NCBI GenBank assembly: GCA_021203145.1
Contig: JAJQBS010000100.1
Span: 1 to 33,214 of the forward strand
Reading direction: 5' to 3'
Length of the DNA stretch: 33,214 nt
From: Lachnospiraceae bacterium
Lineage (GTDB): Bacteria > Bacillota > Clostridia > Lachnospirales > Lachnospiraceae
The notes under the pieces were generated by a model. That model was given only the letters and a program-made list of their open reading frames with translations. It did no database searches and had not been told where the DNA came from. Both the position numbers and the translations under genes were made by a program. This document shows, piece after piece, positions 16,602 through 24,693 of this stretch (positions within the stretch are counted from its first letter, which is position 1; every line of letters starts with the position of its first letter).

Positions 16602-16618
16602 ATGAACTCAGAGTTCAT
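16602..16618. terminator. Hairpin between convergent kinase and rhaD genes
   Basis: ATGAACTC (16602-16609) and GAGTTCAT (16611-16618) form an almost perfect dyad between the kinase stop (16540) and the rhaD stop (16657). Nearby GCATC/GATGC arms (16587-16600) add another small dyad. U-tracts are weak on both strands, so termination is only suspected. Confidence 0.35.
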
Positions 16619-16656
16619 TTACGCAGGGTACATGCATTCTCAGGCAGTATCCCGTC

Positions 16657-17487
16657 TCACGGCTTCTCATACAGAAATTCCTCCGGCAGCGTCACATGAA
16701 ATCCCTTTGCGAGATCCCGGAAATTATCCGGCGTGATGGTCTGCAGCTTCCGCGGATTCATGGAAAGGATTTTGACCAGGATTTCCGCCGACTTCTCGAC
16801 CGTGTGCATCAGTCCGAAGGTCAGGTCAAAGTCCTCGCCGGAGCAGAACATCCCGTGGTGTGCCCAGATCACGACGTCATACTTCTGCATCAGCTCCGCC
16901 GTCTTGACTGCGATCTCACGACCGCCCGGCACCATCCATCCGATGACGCCGACGCCGTCCGGGAATACCACCGGACACTCCGTCGCGGTCTCCCAGAGCT
17001 CTCTGGTAAATACCTTATCCGAAAGCGGCAGTACAAAGGTCAGTGCGATAATATTCGTCGTGTGCGCATGATAAATCACGCGGTGGCGGTCGTTGGTCAG
17101 TTTCTTTTTCACTTCATGGTTCATCAGGTGGGTCGGCAGCTCGCTGGTCGGCCGGCCACCCTCCACCAGTCCCCAGCGGATCCGGTAATTTACGCCCGCG
17201 TCGTCCAACTCAATGATAGCGAGGCAGACCTCAGGGTCGACGATAATATTACGGAAATACTTGCCGCTGCCGGTCACCAGGAAAAACTCACCTGCCAGTC
17301 CCGGCACCTCCGTGCCGATCGGCTCCCACTCTCCCGGCGCGTTCAGCCTCGCCCGAATCAATTCTACCTCGTCCGGCTTCAGGCGATAGCTCAGATTACC
17401 GCCGTTCCGCTCGTGCCAGCCCTGATGAAATCCATCGTCTGCCATCTTGATAAAGCCCTGCATAAATCTCGTTTCCAGAATTTTCAT
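16657..17487 (-). CDS. rhaD: Rhamnulose-1-phosphate aldolase
   Basis: A 276-residue class II zinc aldolase that splits L-rhamnulose-1-phosphate into dihydroxyacetone phosphate and L-lactaldehyde in the cytosol. Length matches E. coli RhaD (274). The zinc ligands HAH at 140-142 and H211 in WAHHGMF are present, as is the catalytic Glu E116 in RPTSELPTH. These sit one residue off the E. coli numbering (E117, H141, H143, H212). The N-terminal HERNGGNLSYRL also fits. A G-rich Shine-Dalgarno precedes ATG 17487. The isomerase gene ends 27 bp upstream, so this is the last gene of the kinase-isomerase-aldolase set. Confidence 0.96.
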   Translation of the reverse strand: MKILETRFMQGFIKMADDGFHQGWHERNGGNLSYRLKPDEVELIRARLNAPGEWEPIGTEVPGLAGEFFLVTGSGKYFRNIIVDPEVCLAIIELDDAGVNYRIRWGLVEGGRPTSELPTHLMNHEVKKKLTNDRHRVIYHAHTTNIIALTFVLPLSDKVFTRELWETATECPVVFPDGVGVIGWMVPGGREIAVKTAELMQKYDVVIWAHHGMFCSGEDFDLTFGLMHTVEKSAEILVKILSMNPRKLQTITPDNFRDLAKGFHVTLPEEFLYEKP

Positions 17488-17514
17488 GGCTCTCCCCCCT
17501 CATATAGCTATCAG

Positions 17515-18933
17515 TTATCTGGTAACAATATCCACCGGCACATTGAAGATCTTCGCCACCTTGAGGATCGTGTCGATGTGTCTGCCGGTAGCTGCCGCGA
17601 AGTGGTGGGTTGGACCGCACTCGCTCCAGCGATTGACGAACTCTCTCGCACCGCAGGTGAAGCGGGTGCGCATATTCGTATCACCGAAGGAAAGGATTTC
17701 GCCCTCTTCGTTTACACCCTCTGCCACGACGAATTTGAAGTGTCCATCGCCATCCTGCGTGATCGCCAGGTAGGTCACCGGTCCTAAATACGGATAGAAC
17801 TGGGTCAGGTAGCCGCCGCCGGTCTTTCCGTGGAAGACTTCTACGATCTTCATGGTCGGCTTCTTGTCGGAGATGTCCGCGTCGCCGGATCCACTGTGAC
17901 CGATGATCGCGATATCGTCGTTGAAGTCGATGGAATACATCTCCGCAAGCTGGCCGGTTCCGGAAATGGTCTTCAGGATGCTCATGGCCATCGCGACCTT
18001 CATGTCACCCTCTACCGCACAGGCCACGCCCTGCTTGATCAGCATGGAGAATGCCGGGATCAGCATACTGTCGAGTACGCCGGCTTTTCCTGTCGCCAGT
18101 CCGTCATAATGAGAAGCGATCAGTCCAAGCTTCTCATCCTCGACCCACTTTTCAAAGGCTACGACATATTTCGCCATCTCCCATACCTTCTCGATGGTGC
18201 CACCGCCCTCGATGTCAAAAGTATCCAGGATATCCTGTGCCTTCGCGCGGATCGCGTCCTCATCGGTAATGTTGTCCGCGATGATCCACATTTTCTCCCA
18301 GTCAAACTGCTTGGTGTACAGATTCATCCTGCGGTAAAGATTCGTCTCATCAATATAGAGATCCATCATGCCCGGATACGGTCTGCCAATCTGTGCGATA
18401 TTCGTATCGCGGAAGCGGCGCCTGGTCTGTGCTGCCTTGCACCAGTCCTCGATCTCCGCCTGAACGCCGGCGTCGCCGCCCTCTACCACACCAGTGATCA
18501 CGGCATGTCTCTTGCCAAAGCGCTCCAGGTCAGCTACCATCTCGCCGACTGCGCCGCAGGCATAGCCTTCACCGAGCCAGGACGCGATGTCCGTGTGCTG
18601 ATAATCCAGAGCCTTGAGCTTCTGCACATTCACCAGTACGACCGGTACATCCAGATCCCTTACTGCCGGGAGCATGTTATAAGACGTCGCGTAGGTCAGA
18701 AGCTGCAAAAATACCAGGTCAACATCCGCCGCACGGAATTTCTCCCCGGCCGCCTGGGACTGTTCCTTTGTCGTCACCATGCCGCCGTCAATAATCTCCA
18801 CCGTTTCCGGCAGCGTCTTTTTGAACGCCTCAAACTGTGCCTCAAACTCCGGCACCAGCTGCGGGAACTGTGGCAGATACGCGCCCAGCGCGATCGAAAA
18901 TACGCCTACTCTTGCTTTTGTTTCTACAAGCAT
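17515..18933 (-). CDS. AraA/FucI-superfamily sugar isomerase, probable L-rhamnose isomerase substitute
   Basis: A 472-residue isomerase-fold protein of the L-fucose/L-arabinose isomerase superfamily. ATG 18933 has AAGGAGG 8 bases upstream; the ATG at 18939 would sit only 2 bases from it. Candidate metal and catalytic residues are E308 (ACAVEGDMK), D336 (MYSIDFNDD), H346 (IIGHSG) and H444 (GPTHHFAAATGRH), resembling E306, E333, H350 and H450 of AraA. It lies between rhamnulokinase and RhaD, exactly where L-rhamnose isomerase is expected, and shows no RhaA hallmarks that I recognise. I infer that it converts L-rhamnose to L-rhamnulose. Arabinose or fucose isomerase remain possible. The spacing to rhaD is 27 bp. 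Confidence 0.75.
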   Translation of the reverse strand: MLVETKARVGVFSIALGAYLPQFPQLVPEFEAQFEAFKKTLPETVEIIDGGMVTTKEQSQAAGEKFRAADVDLVFLQLLTYATSYNMLPAVRDLDVPVVLVNVQKLKALDYQHTDIASWLGEGYACGAVGEMVADLERFGKRHAVITGVVEGGDAGVQAEIEDWCKAAQTRRRFRDTNIAQIGRPYPGMMDLYIDETNLYRRMNLYTKQFDWEKMWIIADNITDEDAIRAKAQDILDTFDIEGGGTIEKVWEMAKYVVAFEKWVEDEKLGLIASHYDGLATGKAGVLDSMLIPAFSMLIKQGVACAVEGDMKVAMAMSILKTISGTGQLAEMYSIDFNDDIAIIGHSGSGDADISDKKPTMKIVEVFHGKTGGGYLTQFYPYLGPVTYLAITQDGDGHFKFVVAEGVNEEGEILSFGDTNMRTRFTCGAREFVNRWSECGPTHHFAAATGRHIDTILKVAKIFNVPVDIVTR

Positions 18934-19056
18934 GATCATTTCCTCCTTTTAAACTTTTGCCTGTCAGCTGCATCCTTTTTCTAAACACTTAGCCCTGGCC
19001 CGGACAAGCCGGAACCAAAATTCTGCCATTTTGTACAGAAAACTGTTCTTAAGCTC

Positions 19057-20472
19057 CTAAGCCAGTGTCTTCTCATTATAAATCTTTATGCCAAACGATT
19101 CGTGAACACAGGTGCGTGCGTCCTCGATCGAATTGAACTCACCCTGCTTGAGCATCTGGGCGAGAATATTGCCGATTGCGGTCGCCTCGGTCGGTCCGGC
19201 ATGAACTTCCTTTCCGGTCGCCCTTGCGGTCAGCTCGTTTAAATACTCCGCATTGCAGCCTCCGCCCATGATGTGGATGCGGTGATATTCCCGTCCACCC
19301 ATTTCTTCCAGTTCTTTAGCAGTCCTTGCGTAGCATTCTGCCAGGCTCGCGTAGATAACTGTCGCGAGCTCCCCGAGCGTCTCAGGAACCGCCTGGTCCG
19401 TTTTACGGCAATAGCTTTTCACTTCCTCCGTCATATTTTCCGGGGAGAGGAAGCAGTCGTCATTGACATCCACCCTGGACGGAAAATCCTTCGCCTCCTC
19501 CGCCAGGTCGCAGATCTCGCCGAAGCTGTAGGCATCCTGGTACTCATGGCGCACGGACTGGATCATCCAGAGACCCATGATATTCTTCAGATAGCGGAAC
19601 CGCCCTGCATACCCGCCCTCATTCGTCAGGTTCAGCTCACAGCTTCTCTTCGAACAGTCCGGCGTCAGCCGCTCAATACCCATCAGCGACCAGGTGCCTG
19701 AGCTGATATAAATAAAATCATCGTCATTCGCAGGAACAGCCAGCACAGAGGAGCCCGTATCATGCGTCGCAGGAGCCACCACGGCCAGGTCAAACCCGAC
19801 TTCTTTTTTCACTGCCTCGCTCAAAGTCCCGACTACGGTGCCCGGCATGATCAGCTTCTGGAAAATGCGCTTTGGATATCCGAGCATTTCAATCAGCTCG
19901 TAATCCCAGTCCTTTGTGACCGGGGAAACCAGCTGCCCGGTCGTCGCCTCTGTATATTCGCAGGTCTTATTCCCAGTCAGCAAATAATGGAAATAATCCG
20001 GCACATGCAGAAGTGTCTGCGCCTGCTCCAGTTGCTCCGGATGGTTCTTCTTAATCGCCATCAGCTGATAGATTGTATTGAAAATCGCTTTCTGGATACC
20101 CGTTCTTGCGTAGAGATCTTCCAGAGAAATAATCTTGTAGACCTCCTCGTCCATGCCTTCCGTACGGTGATCGCGATATCCCACTGTGTTTCCAATGACC
20201 TGATCCTTTTCATCAAGAAGCACAAAATCTACTCCCCAGGTATCAATGCCCATGCTCGTCGGAATTTTCCCGATCTCTTTGCATTTCTTCAGACCATTTT
20301 TGATCTCCCGGAAAAGGCGCTCATAATCCCAGCAGAGCTCACCGTCCTTTTTTACAAGACCATTTTCAAAACGATAAATCTCCTCCAGCTGAATCCTTCC
20401 ATCTTCGATGTGTCCAAGGATATGACGCCCGCTGGATGCGCCAATATCCACCGCAAGATAATAAACCGACAT
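19057..20472 (-). CDS. rhaB: Rhamnulokinase (FGGY family)
   Basis: A 471-residue kinase that phosphorylates L-rhamnulose at C1 with ATP. The N-terminal phosphate loop AVDIGASSGRHILG (7-20) and GIDTWGVDFVLLDEKDQ near 75-91 closely track E. coli RhaB. HVPDYFHYLLTG near 156-167 and the block PATHDTGSSVLAVP and SSGTWSLMG mark the second FGGY lobe. The C-terminal HIMGGGCNAEYLNELTA motif completes the family. AGGAGG lies 8 bases ahead of ATG 20472. It is the first gene of the rhaB-isomerase-rhaD group, with a long leader of about 180 nt from a strong promoter, and the isomerase gene follows after 123 bp. Confidence 0.95.
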   Translation of the reverse strand: MSVYYLAVDIGASSGRHILGHIEDGRIQLEEIYRFENGLVKKDGELCWDYERLFREIKNGLKKCKEIGKIPTSMGIDTWGVDFVLLDEKDQVIGNTVGYRDHRTEGMDEEVYKIISLEDLYARTGIQKAIFNTIYQLMAIKKNHPEQLEQAQTLLHVPDYFHYLLTGNKTCEYTEATTGQLVSPVTKDWDYELIEMLGYPKRIFQKLIMPGTVVGTLSEAVKKEVGFDLAVVAPATHDTGSSVLAVPANDDDFIYISSGTWSLMGIERLTPDCSKRSCELNLTNEGGYAGRFRYLKNIMGLWMIQSVRHEYQDAYSFGEICDLAEEAKDFPSRVDVNDDCFLSPENMTEEVKSYCRKTDQAVPETLGELATVIYASLAECYARTAKELEEMGGREYHRIHIMGGGCNAEYLNELTARATGKEVHAGPTEATAIGNILAQMLKQGEFNSIEDARTCVHESFGIKIYNEKTLA

Positions 20473-20627
20473 GTAAAACCTCCTGAAATTTGCCGCGCGC
20501 TATAAGCACGATGTCTTTTGTCATTTCCTGTAATTTTTGCTATTTCACACTGCAGACTTTTGTTATAAAGCAGCACGCATGTAAAATTTATCTATTCAGA
20601 ACATCAAACCACCAAACTAAGCTTCAC

Positions 20628-20689
20628 TTCAGTCGTTGCTGTACTGAACTGTCAATGAAAATTATACTATAAGAAGCCGCATCTGTTAA
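20628..20689 (-). promoter_or_regulatory. Strong promoter of rhaB with adjacent dyad
   Basis: On the minus strand TTAACA (20689-20684), a 17-bp spacer and a perfect TATAAT (20666-20661) predict transcription from about 20654, giving a leader of roughly 180 nt. Just inside the transcript, TTCAGT (20628-20633) and ACTGAA (20643-20648) form a 6-bp dyad with a 9-bp spacer, a plausible repressor site. TTTTCATTGACA overlaps the start region and matches 12 bases of the fucU and transaldolase promoters. Confidence 0.65.
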
Positions 20690-20754
20690 GACTTTCTTTT
20701 GTCAGAAAAAGTGTCTTTATTTGCACCACCAGTTTCGCCATGCATAAAATAGAA

Positions 20755-20795
20755 ATATAGACCATGCAGATTTATCTGCAATGGGCTATATTTTT
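20755..20795 (+). other. Long imperfect hairpin with T-run, in the gap 20473-20938
   Basis: ATATAG (20755-20760), CCAT and GCAGAT pair with ATCTGC, ATGG and CTATAT (20786-20791) in one stem-loop, with T at 20791-20795. GGGCTATAT at 20783-20791 can alternatively pair with ATATAGCCC at 20834-20842, next to the terminator stem. This might be a second terminator or a remnant element. No gene is visible in the rest of the gap. Confidence 0.5.
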
Positions 20796-20842
20796 CTTGC
20801 GTAGAATGGGCAAAACGACGCGCTGCAATAAGCATATAGCCC

Positions 20843-20872
20843 AGAAAAGGGCTGCCGCAGCAGCCCTTTTCT
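20843..20872 (-). terminator. Perfect-stem terminator of the second transporter operon
   Basis: AGAAAAGGGCTGC (20843-20855) and its exact complement (20860-20872) give a 13-bp stem with a 4-base loop. The U-rich half TTTTCT lies within the 3' arm. It is about 67 bp past the stop of the binding-protein gene at 20939. Confidence 0.75.
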
Positions 20873-20938
20873 ATGCGCGGATACGCATAAGGAATTTCTG
20901 GTTTTTAGATGATACTTAATCCGCCGTCTGCCTGATGA

Positions 20939-22027
20939 TTAGTCATACAGGTTCTGCGCGATCTCCTCGTCGTCCATGTTCTCAGCCGTATACCACTGGC
21001 ATCCGGTATCAACATCTTCTACTTCCTCGCCCAGTGCCGCAGCTACCATAAGCTCTACCAGAGTCTCGCCCATTGCTACAGGAGCCTGTGTGATTGCGCC
21101 AAGGAACGTGCCGTCAGCGACTGCCGCCTTGATAGAAGCGCCTGAGTCAAAGCCCGCAGCGATGATCTGGCCTTCGCCGGTGCCAAGAACGCCGCGGTTC
21201 TCATTTGCGGTGATCATAGCGTTTGCGGAATGCTCGTTGGAGCCATAGATCGCGATTGTGTCTTCCTTGTCCATCAGAGTGCCTGCGTCCGTAGCGGAAA
21301 GCTCAGAGGTAACGCTTGCCGGAACCAGAACCTCGATGATCACGTCTGCATCGTCATCTGCCTCAAAAGCAGAATCTGTGATGTATTTTTCATTGGAGTT
21401 GCTTGCAAGGCCGACTGTCTTGCCATCTGCCTCTGCCAGCTCGCCGATCTTGTCAATGAAGCCAAGGCCGCGGTTTACAACGGACTCAGATGTCGCATCC
21501 TGAGCCACCACGCCGATGCGGACGGAGCTCTCAGCGTTTACAACGGTCTCCTGGATCGCCTCATAGACCATCTCTGCCGCAAGCTCTCCTGCAGCATAGT
21601 TGTCTGTCGCGCAAGTCGCGTATACGGAGCCTTCCGGAGCATCCGGAACACCGGAGTCAAAGCCGATTACCGGGATGCCTGCCTCAGCTGCCTGTGTCAG
21701 AAGATCCTCTACCGAGCTGGTATCCAGGGCAGCCAGTCCGATTGCACTCGGGTTGCTGTCCAACGCGCTCTGAAGCTGGGTCACCTGCTGCTGAATGTCA
21801 GACTCGCTGTCCGGGCCTACAAAGTTCACGGTAACGCCAAGCTCTTCCGCCTTGCTGTTAACGCCCTGAAGCACTGCCTGCCAGTACTGATGCTGCAGAC
21901 CCTTGGATACGATCTCAAGCGTAATTCCGGAATAATCCACTTCCTCGTCTGCCTTTACCGCAACGCTCCCGAGCATGGAAGCTACCATTGTCGCGCAAAG
22001 CATCACTGACATAAGTTTTCTTTTCAT
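20939..22027 (-). CDS. Sugar ABC transporter substrate-binding protein (RbsB-like)
   Basis: A 362-residue Peripla_BP_4-type sugar receptor. The signal peptide MKRKLMSVMLCATMVASMLG is followed by SVAVKADEE; the position where a lipobox cysteine would be is Ser21. Secretion by signal peptidase I after AVKA is therefore more likely than lipid anchoring, which is odd for a Gram-positive receptor. The mature part shows ribose-binding-like blocks: ITLEIVSKGLQHQYWQAVLQG, LAALDTSSV, PVIGFDSGVP and VLGTGEGQIIAAGFDSG. AAAGGAGG lies ahead of ATG 22027. It ends the permease-ATPase-permease-receptor operon, 122 bp after the permease stop. A small hairpin (about 22108-22132) lies in that gap. The cargo is unknown. 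Confidence 0.88.
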   Translation of the reverse strand: MKRKLMSVMLCATMVASMLGSVAVKADEEVDYSGITLEIVSKGLQHQYWQAVLQGVNSKAEELGVTVNFVGPDSESDIQQQVTQLQSALDSNPSAIGLAALDTSSVEDLLTQAAEAGIPVIGFDSGVPDAPEGSVYATCATDNYAAGELAAEMVYEAIQETVVNAESSVRIGVVAQDATSESVVNRGLGFIDKIGELAEADGKTVGLASNSNEKYITDSAFEADDDADVIIEVLVPASVTSELSATDAGTLMDKEDTIAIYGSNEHSANAMITANENRGVLGTGEGQIIAAGFDSGASIKAAVADGTFLGAITQAPVAMGETLVELMVAAALGEEVEDVDTGCQWYTAENMDDEEIAQNLYD

Positions 22028-22149
22028 GTTGTAAAATCCTCCTTTAAAATAGTGTGATTTTTATGTAAACCGTCTCATGACGGCTGACATCGAAGCTTCA
22101 ATCTGCTACAGATGGGCAAGGTGTTTGCCATCTTCCATAAATGGCAGCC

Positions 22150-23166
22150 TCAGCGGGCGAGCCGTTTATTCTTTAATACATCAATATATACTGCCACAAT
22201 CAGCACCAGTCCAATGATGATCTGCTGGTAATTTGCCTGCAGGCCGATATAGGGAAGGCCGGTCTGCAGCACGGACATGATGAACACGCCCAGGATGGTG
22301 CCGACCACGCTGCCGGAGCCGCCGCTCATGGATGTGCCGCCGATGATGGCCGCGCCGATCGCGTTCAGCTCAATGCCGCCTCCGCCGCTGGGCGCCATGG
22401 ACTGGAACGCAGAGCTGTAAGCCAGTCCCGCAAGGCCGGTACACAGGCCGCAGATCATGTAGGCAAGCATTTTATAATTCTTTACATTAACGCCTGAGAG
22501 CCGGGCAGCCTCCTCATTGCTCCCGATTGCGGTAATATAACGACCCGGTCTTGTCCTGTTCAGAAAGACACTGAAGGCAATCATCAGGAGAATCACCCAT
22601 AAAAGGCCGAGCGGATATTTCGTATTTCCAATCGTAATCTTGAATATTCTTCTGGTCCAGCCATTCGCTGCCGAATACGCGGGCCAGGTCACACTGGTAC
22701 TATTCGTGGCAATTGCGCCAAGCCCTCTGGCAATCATCATGGTACACAACGTCGCCAGGAAGGGGGCATGCCCGCCTCTTGTGACAATCAGTCCGTTAAT
22801 CGTCCCCATCGCCAACCCCAGAAGCATGGTCACCAGGATGCCCACGATCACAGGCATGTCCTTGTGCGTGATCAGATAGCCTCCGATAATCGCGTAGCAG
22901 AACATCCCAGTGCCGATGGAGAGATCTACGCCGCCTGTGAGCAGGCAGAAGGTCACGCCCATCGCGAGAAAGGCCAGATAATAGGTGTAATCCATAATAC
23001 TGAGCAGTGTCGAATACTTTCCAAAAGCGGTGCTGTTTGCACGGAAGAACACGATCAGCAGAATCAGCACGAGCAGAACCACGATCTTCTGTACTCCGAT
23101 CAGCTTTACAAGCGGGTTGTTTGTAAAAGCGTTCCCCGTCTTCTTATTTGCAGTCTTGTCAGCCAT
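22150..23166 (-). CDS. Sugar ABC transporter permease (RbsC-type), second system
   Basis: A 338-residue BPD_transp_2 integral membrane permease. ATG 23166 has a GGAGGGGAAGG ribosome site; the longer in-frame extension to 23232 overlaps the ATPase gene and is very arginine-rich. About 8-10 membrane segments are seen, starting near 27-42. The family blocks are LTGGVDLSIGTGMFCYA (about 71-87) and GAAIIGGTSMSGGSGSVVGT in the C-terminal half. It follows the ATPase gene by 13 bp. It is the partner of the permease at 24694-25680. Confidence 0.9.
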   Translation of the reverse strand: MADKTANKKTGNAFTNNPLVKLIGVQKIVVLLVLILLIVFFRANSTAFGKYSTLLSIMDYTYYLAFLAMGVTFCLLTGGVDLSIGTGMFCYAIIGGYLITHKDMPVIVGILVTMLLGLAMGTINGLIVTRGGHAPFLATLCTMMIARGLGAIATNSTSVTWPAYSAANGWTRRIFKITIGNTKYPLGLLWVILLMIAFSVFLNRTRPGRYITAIGSNEEAARLSGVNVKNYKMLAYMICGLCTGLAGLAYSSAFQSMAPSGGGGIELNAIGAAIIGGTSMSGGSGSVVGTILGVFIMSVLQTGLPYIGLQANYQQIIIGLVLIVAVYIDVLKNKRLAR

Positions 23167-23179
23167 GATCCTTCCCCTC

Positions 23180-24673
23180 CTAATCCCTGCGCGTCGCCGC
23201 GTGCATGATCTTTTCCTGCGTCGCTTCTTCAATGCCGAGTTCCCCGGTCTTGCGTCCCTCGCACATCACCACAATCCGGTCGCTCATTCGAAGAATCTCC
23301 GACATTTCCGAGGAAATCATGATAATTGATTTTCCCTGGTCGACAAGCTCATTCATCAGGTGATAAATCTCATTCTTCGCACCGACGTCAATTCCTCTGG
23401 TCGGTTCATCAAAAATCAGGATATCACAGTCCCGCACCAGCCATTTCGCGATAACCACCTTCTGCTGGTTTCCTCCGGAGAGGTTGACGACCAGCTGATC
23501 CACACCCGGCGTCTTCGTCTTCAGAATATCCACATAATTCTGAGCTGCCTCGTTTTCCTTCTTATTATCAATAAAGATTCCCTTCATGAAGCGTTTCAAT
23601 GTCGCCAGAGTCGAATTCTCCGCAATGGTCTTCTCCACGACGATCCCATACCGTTTCCGATCCTCCGAGAGATAGCCAATGCCGCATTTCACCGCGTCCT
23701 GCGGCGATTTGATCGTCACCTTCTGTCCATTGACATAAATATCACCGCTTTCCTTTGGATCCGCCCCGAACAAAGCGCGCGCCGTCTCGGTCCTGCCCGC
23801 GCCCATGAGTCCGGAGAATCCCAGAATCTCACCCTTTCTGAGTTCGAAGCTGACGTCCTGCACCATACGGCCGGCATTCAGGTGATCCACCTTCAGCACT
23901 ACAGGCGCATCCGGCGCCACATGGCTCTCGGTCTTGCCCTCCTCGTAAATCACGCGGCCTACCATCATGCTGATGATATCGTCCTTCGTACAGTCTTCCG
24001 TGATCAGCGTCCCTACATAGGCGCCGTCACGCATGACTGTCACGCGGTCCGTGATGACCTTGATCTCGTCCATACGATGCGAGATATATACAATCCCAAG
24101 CTGCCTGTCTCTAAGATCACGGATGATCTTGAACAGCTCCTCTATCTCCGCCTCTGTCAGAGCCGCGGACGGCTCATCGAAAATAATAAGCTTCGCATCA
24201 TGGGAAATCGCCTTGGCGATCTCGCACATCTGCTGCTTGCCCACGGTCAGACGGCTCATGGTCTCTGTCGGGTCGATGTCAATGCCCAGACGGTCAAAGA
24301 GCTTCCTGGCCTCCTCGTTCATCTTCTTATCGTCAATGAATTTGCCGCGCATAATCTCACGGCCGATAAATATATTCTGTGCCACAGTCAGGTGCCCCAT
24401 CATATTCAGCTCCTGATGCACAATCACAACACCCGCGTCCTGTGCCTCGCGCGGATTCGAAAACTCGACTTCTTTCCCCTCATAAGTGATCGTCCCGGCG
24501 TCCTTTTTGTAAATCCCGGTCAGAACCTTCATCAATGTGGACTTTCCCGCGCCATTCTCTCCCATCAGCGCATGTACTTCGCCTCTGCGGACTTCCAGAT
24601 CCACATGATCCAGCGCATGCACGCCGGGGAATGATTTGTCGATGCCTTTCATGGTTAAAATCACGTCGCCCAT
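23180..24673 (-). CDS. Sugar ABC transporter ATPase (RbsA-type), second system
   Basis: A 497-residue double nucleotide-binding-domain protein. Walker A GENGAGKST is at 38-46, signature LTVGKQQMCEIAKAI and Walker B LIIFDEPSAAL lie in the first domain. The second domain has the degenerate FSGLMGAGRTET loop, LSGGNQQKVVIAKWL and ILIFDEPTRGIDVGAK. The start has an AAGGGGGAT site about ten bases upstream and the sequence opens MGDVILTMKGIDKSFPG as in its family. It lies between two permeases (20 bp and 13 bp gaps), an order unlike the first transporter, where the ATPase gene comes first. Confidence 0.94.
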   Translation of the reverse strand: MGDVILTMKGIDKSFPGVHALDHVDLEVRRGEVHALMGENGAGKSTLMKVLTGIYKKDAGTITYEGKEVEFSNPREAQDAGVVIVHQELNMMGHLTVAQNIFIGREIMRGKFIDDKKMNEEARKLFDRLGIDIDPTETMSRLTVGKQQMCEIAKAISHDAKLIIFDEPSAALTEAEIEELFKIIRDLRDRQLGIVYISHRMDEIKVITDRVTVMRDGAYVGTLITEDCTKDDIISMMVGRVIYEEGKTESHVAPDAPVVLKVDHLNAGRMVQDVSFELRKGEILGFSGLMGAGRTETARALFGADPKESGDIYVNGQKVTIKSPQDAVKCGIGYLSEDRKRYGIVVEKTIAENSTLATLKRFMKGIFIDNKKENEAAQNYVDILKTKTPGVDQLVVNLSGGNQQKVVIAKWLVRDCDILIFDEPTRGIDVGAKNEIYHLMNELVDQGKSIIMISSEMSEILRMSDRIVVMCEGRKTGELGIEEATQEKIMHAATRRD

Positions 24674-24693
24674 CTTCTACGATCCCCCTTTGC

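Noticed and set aside
16696..18984. Plus-strand open frames opposite rhaD and the isomerase
   Set aside because: They are shadows of the minus-strand enzyme genes and have no ribosome site or motif.
23360..24634. Plus-strand open frame of 424 codons opposite the second transporter ATPase
   Set aside because: The minus strand encodes Walker and signature motifs; the antisense frame is His/Arg-rich noise.
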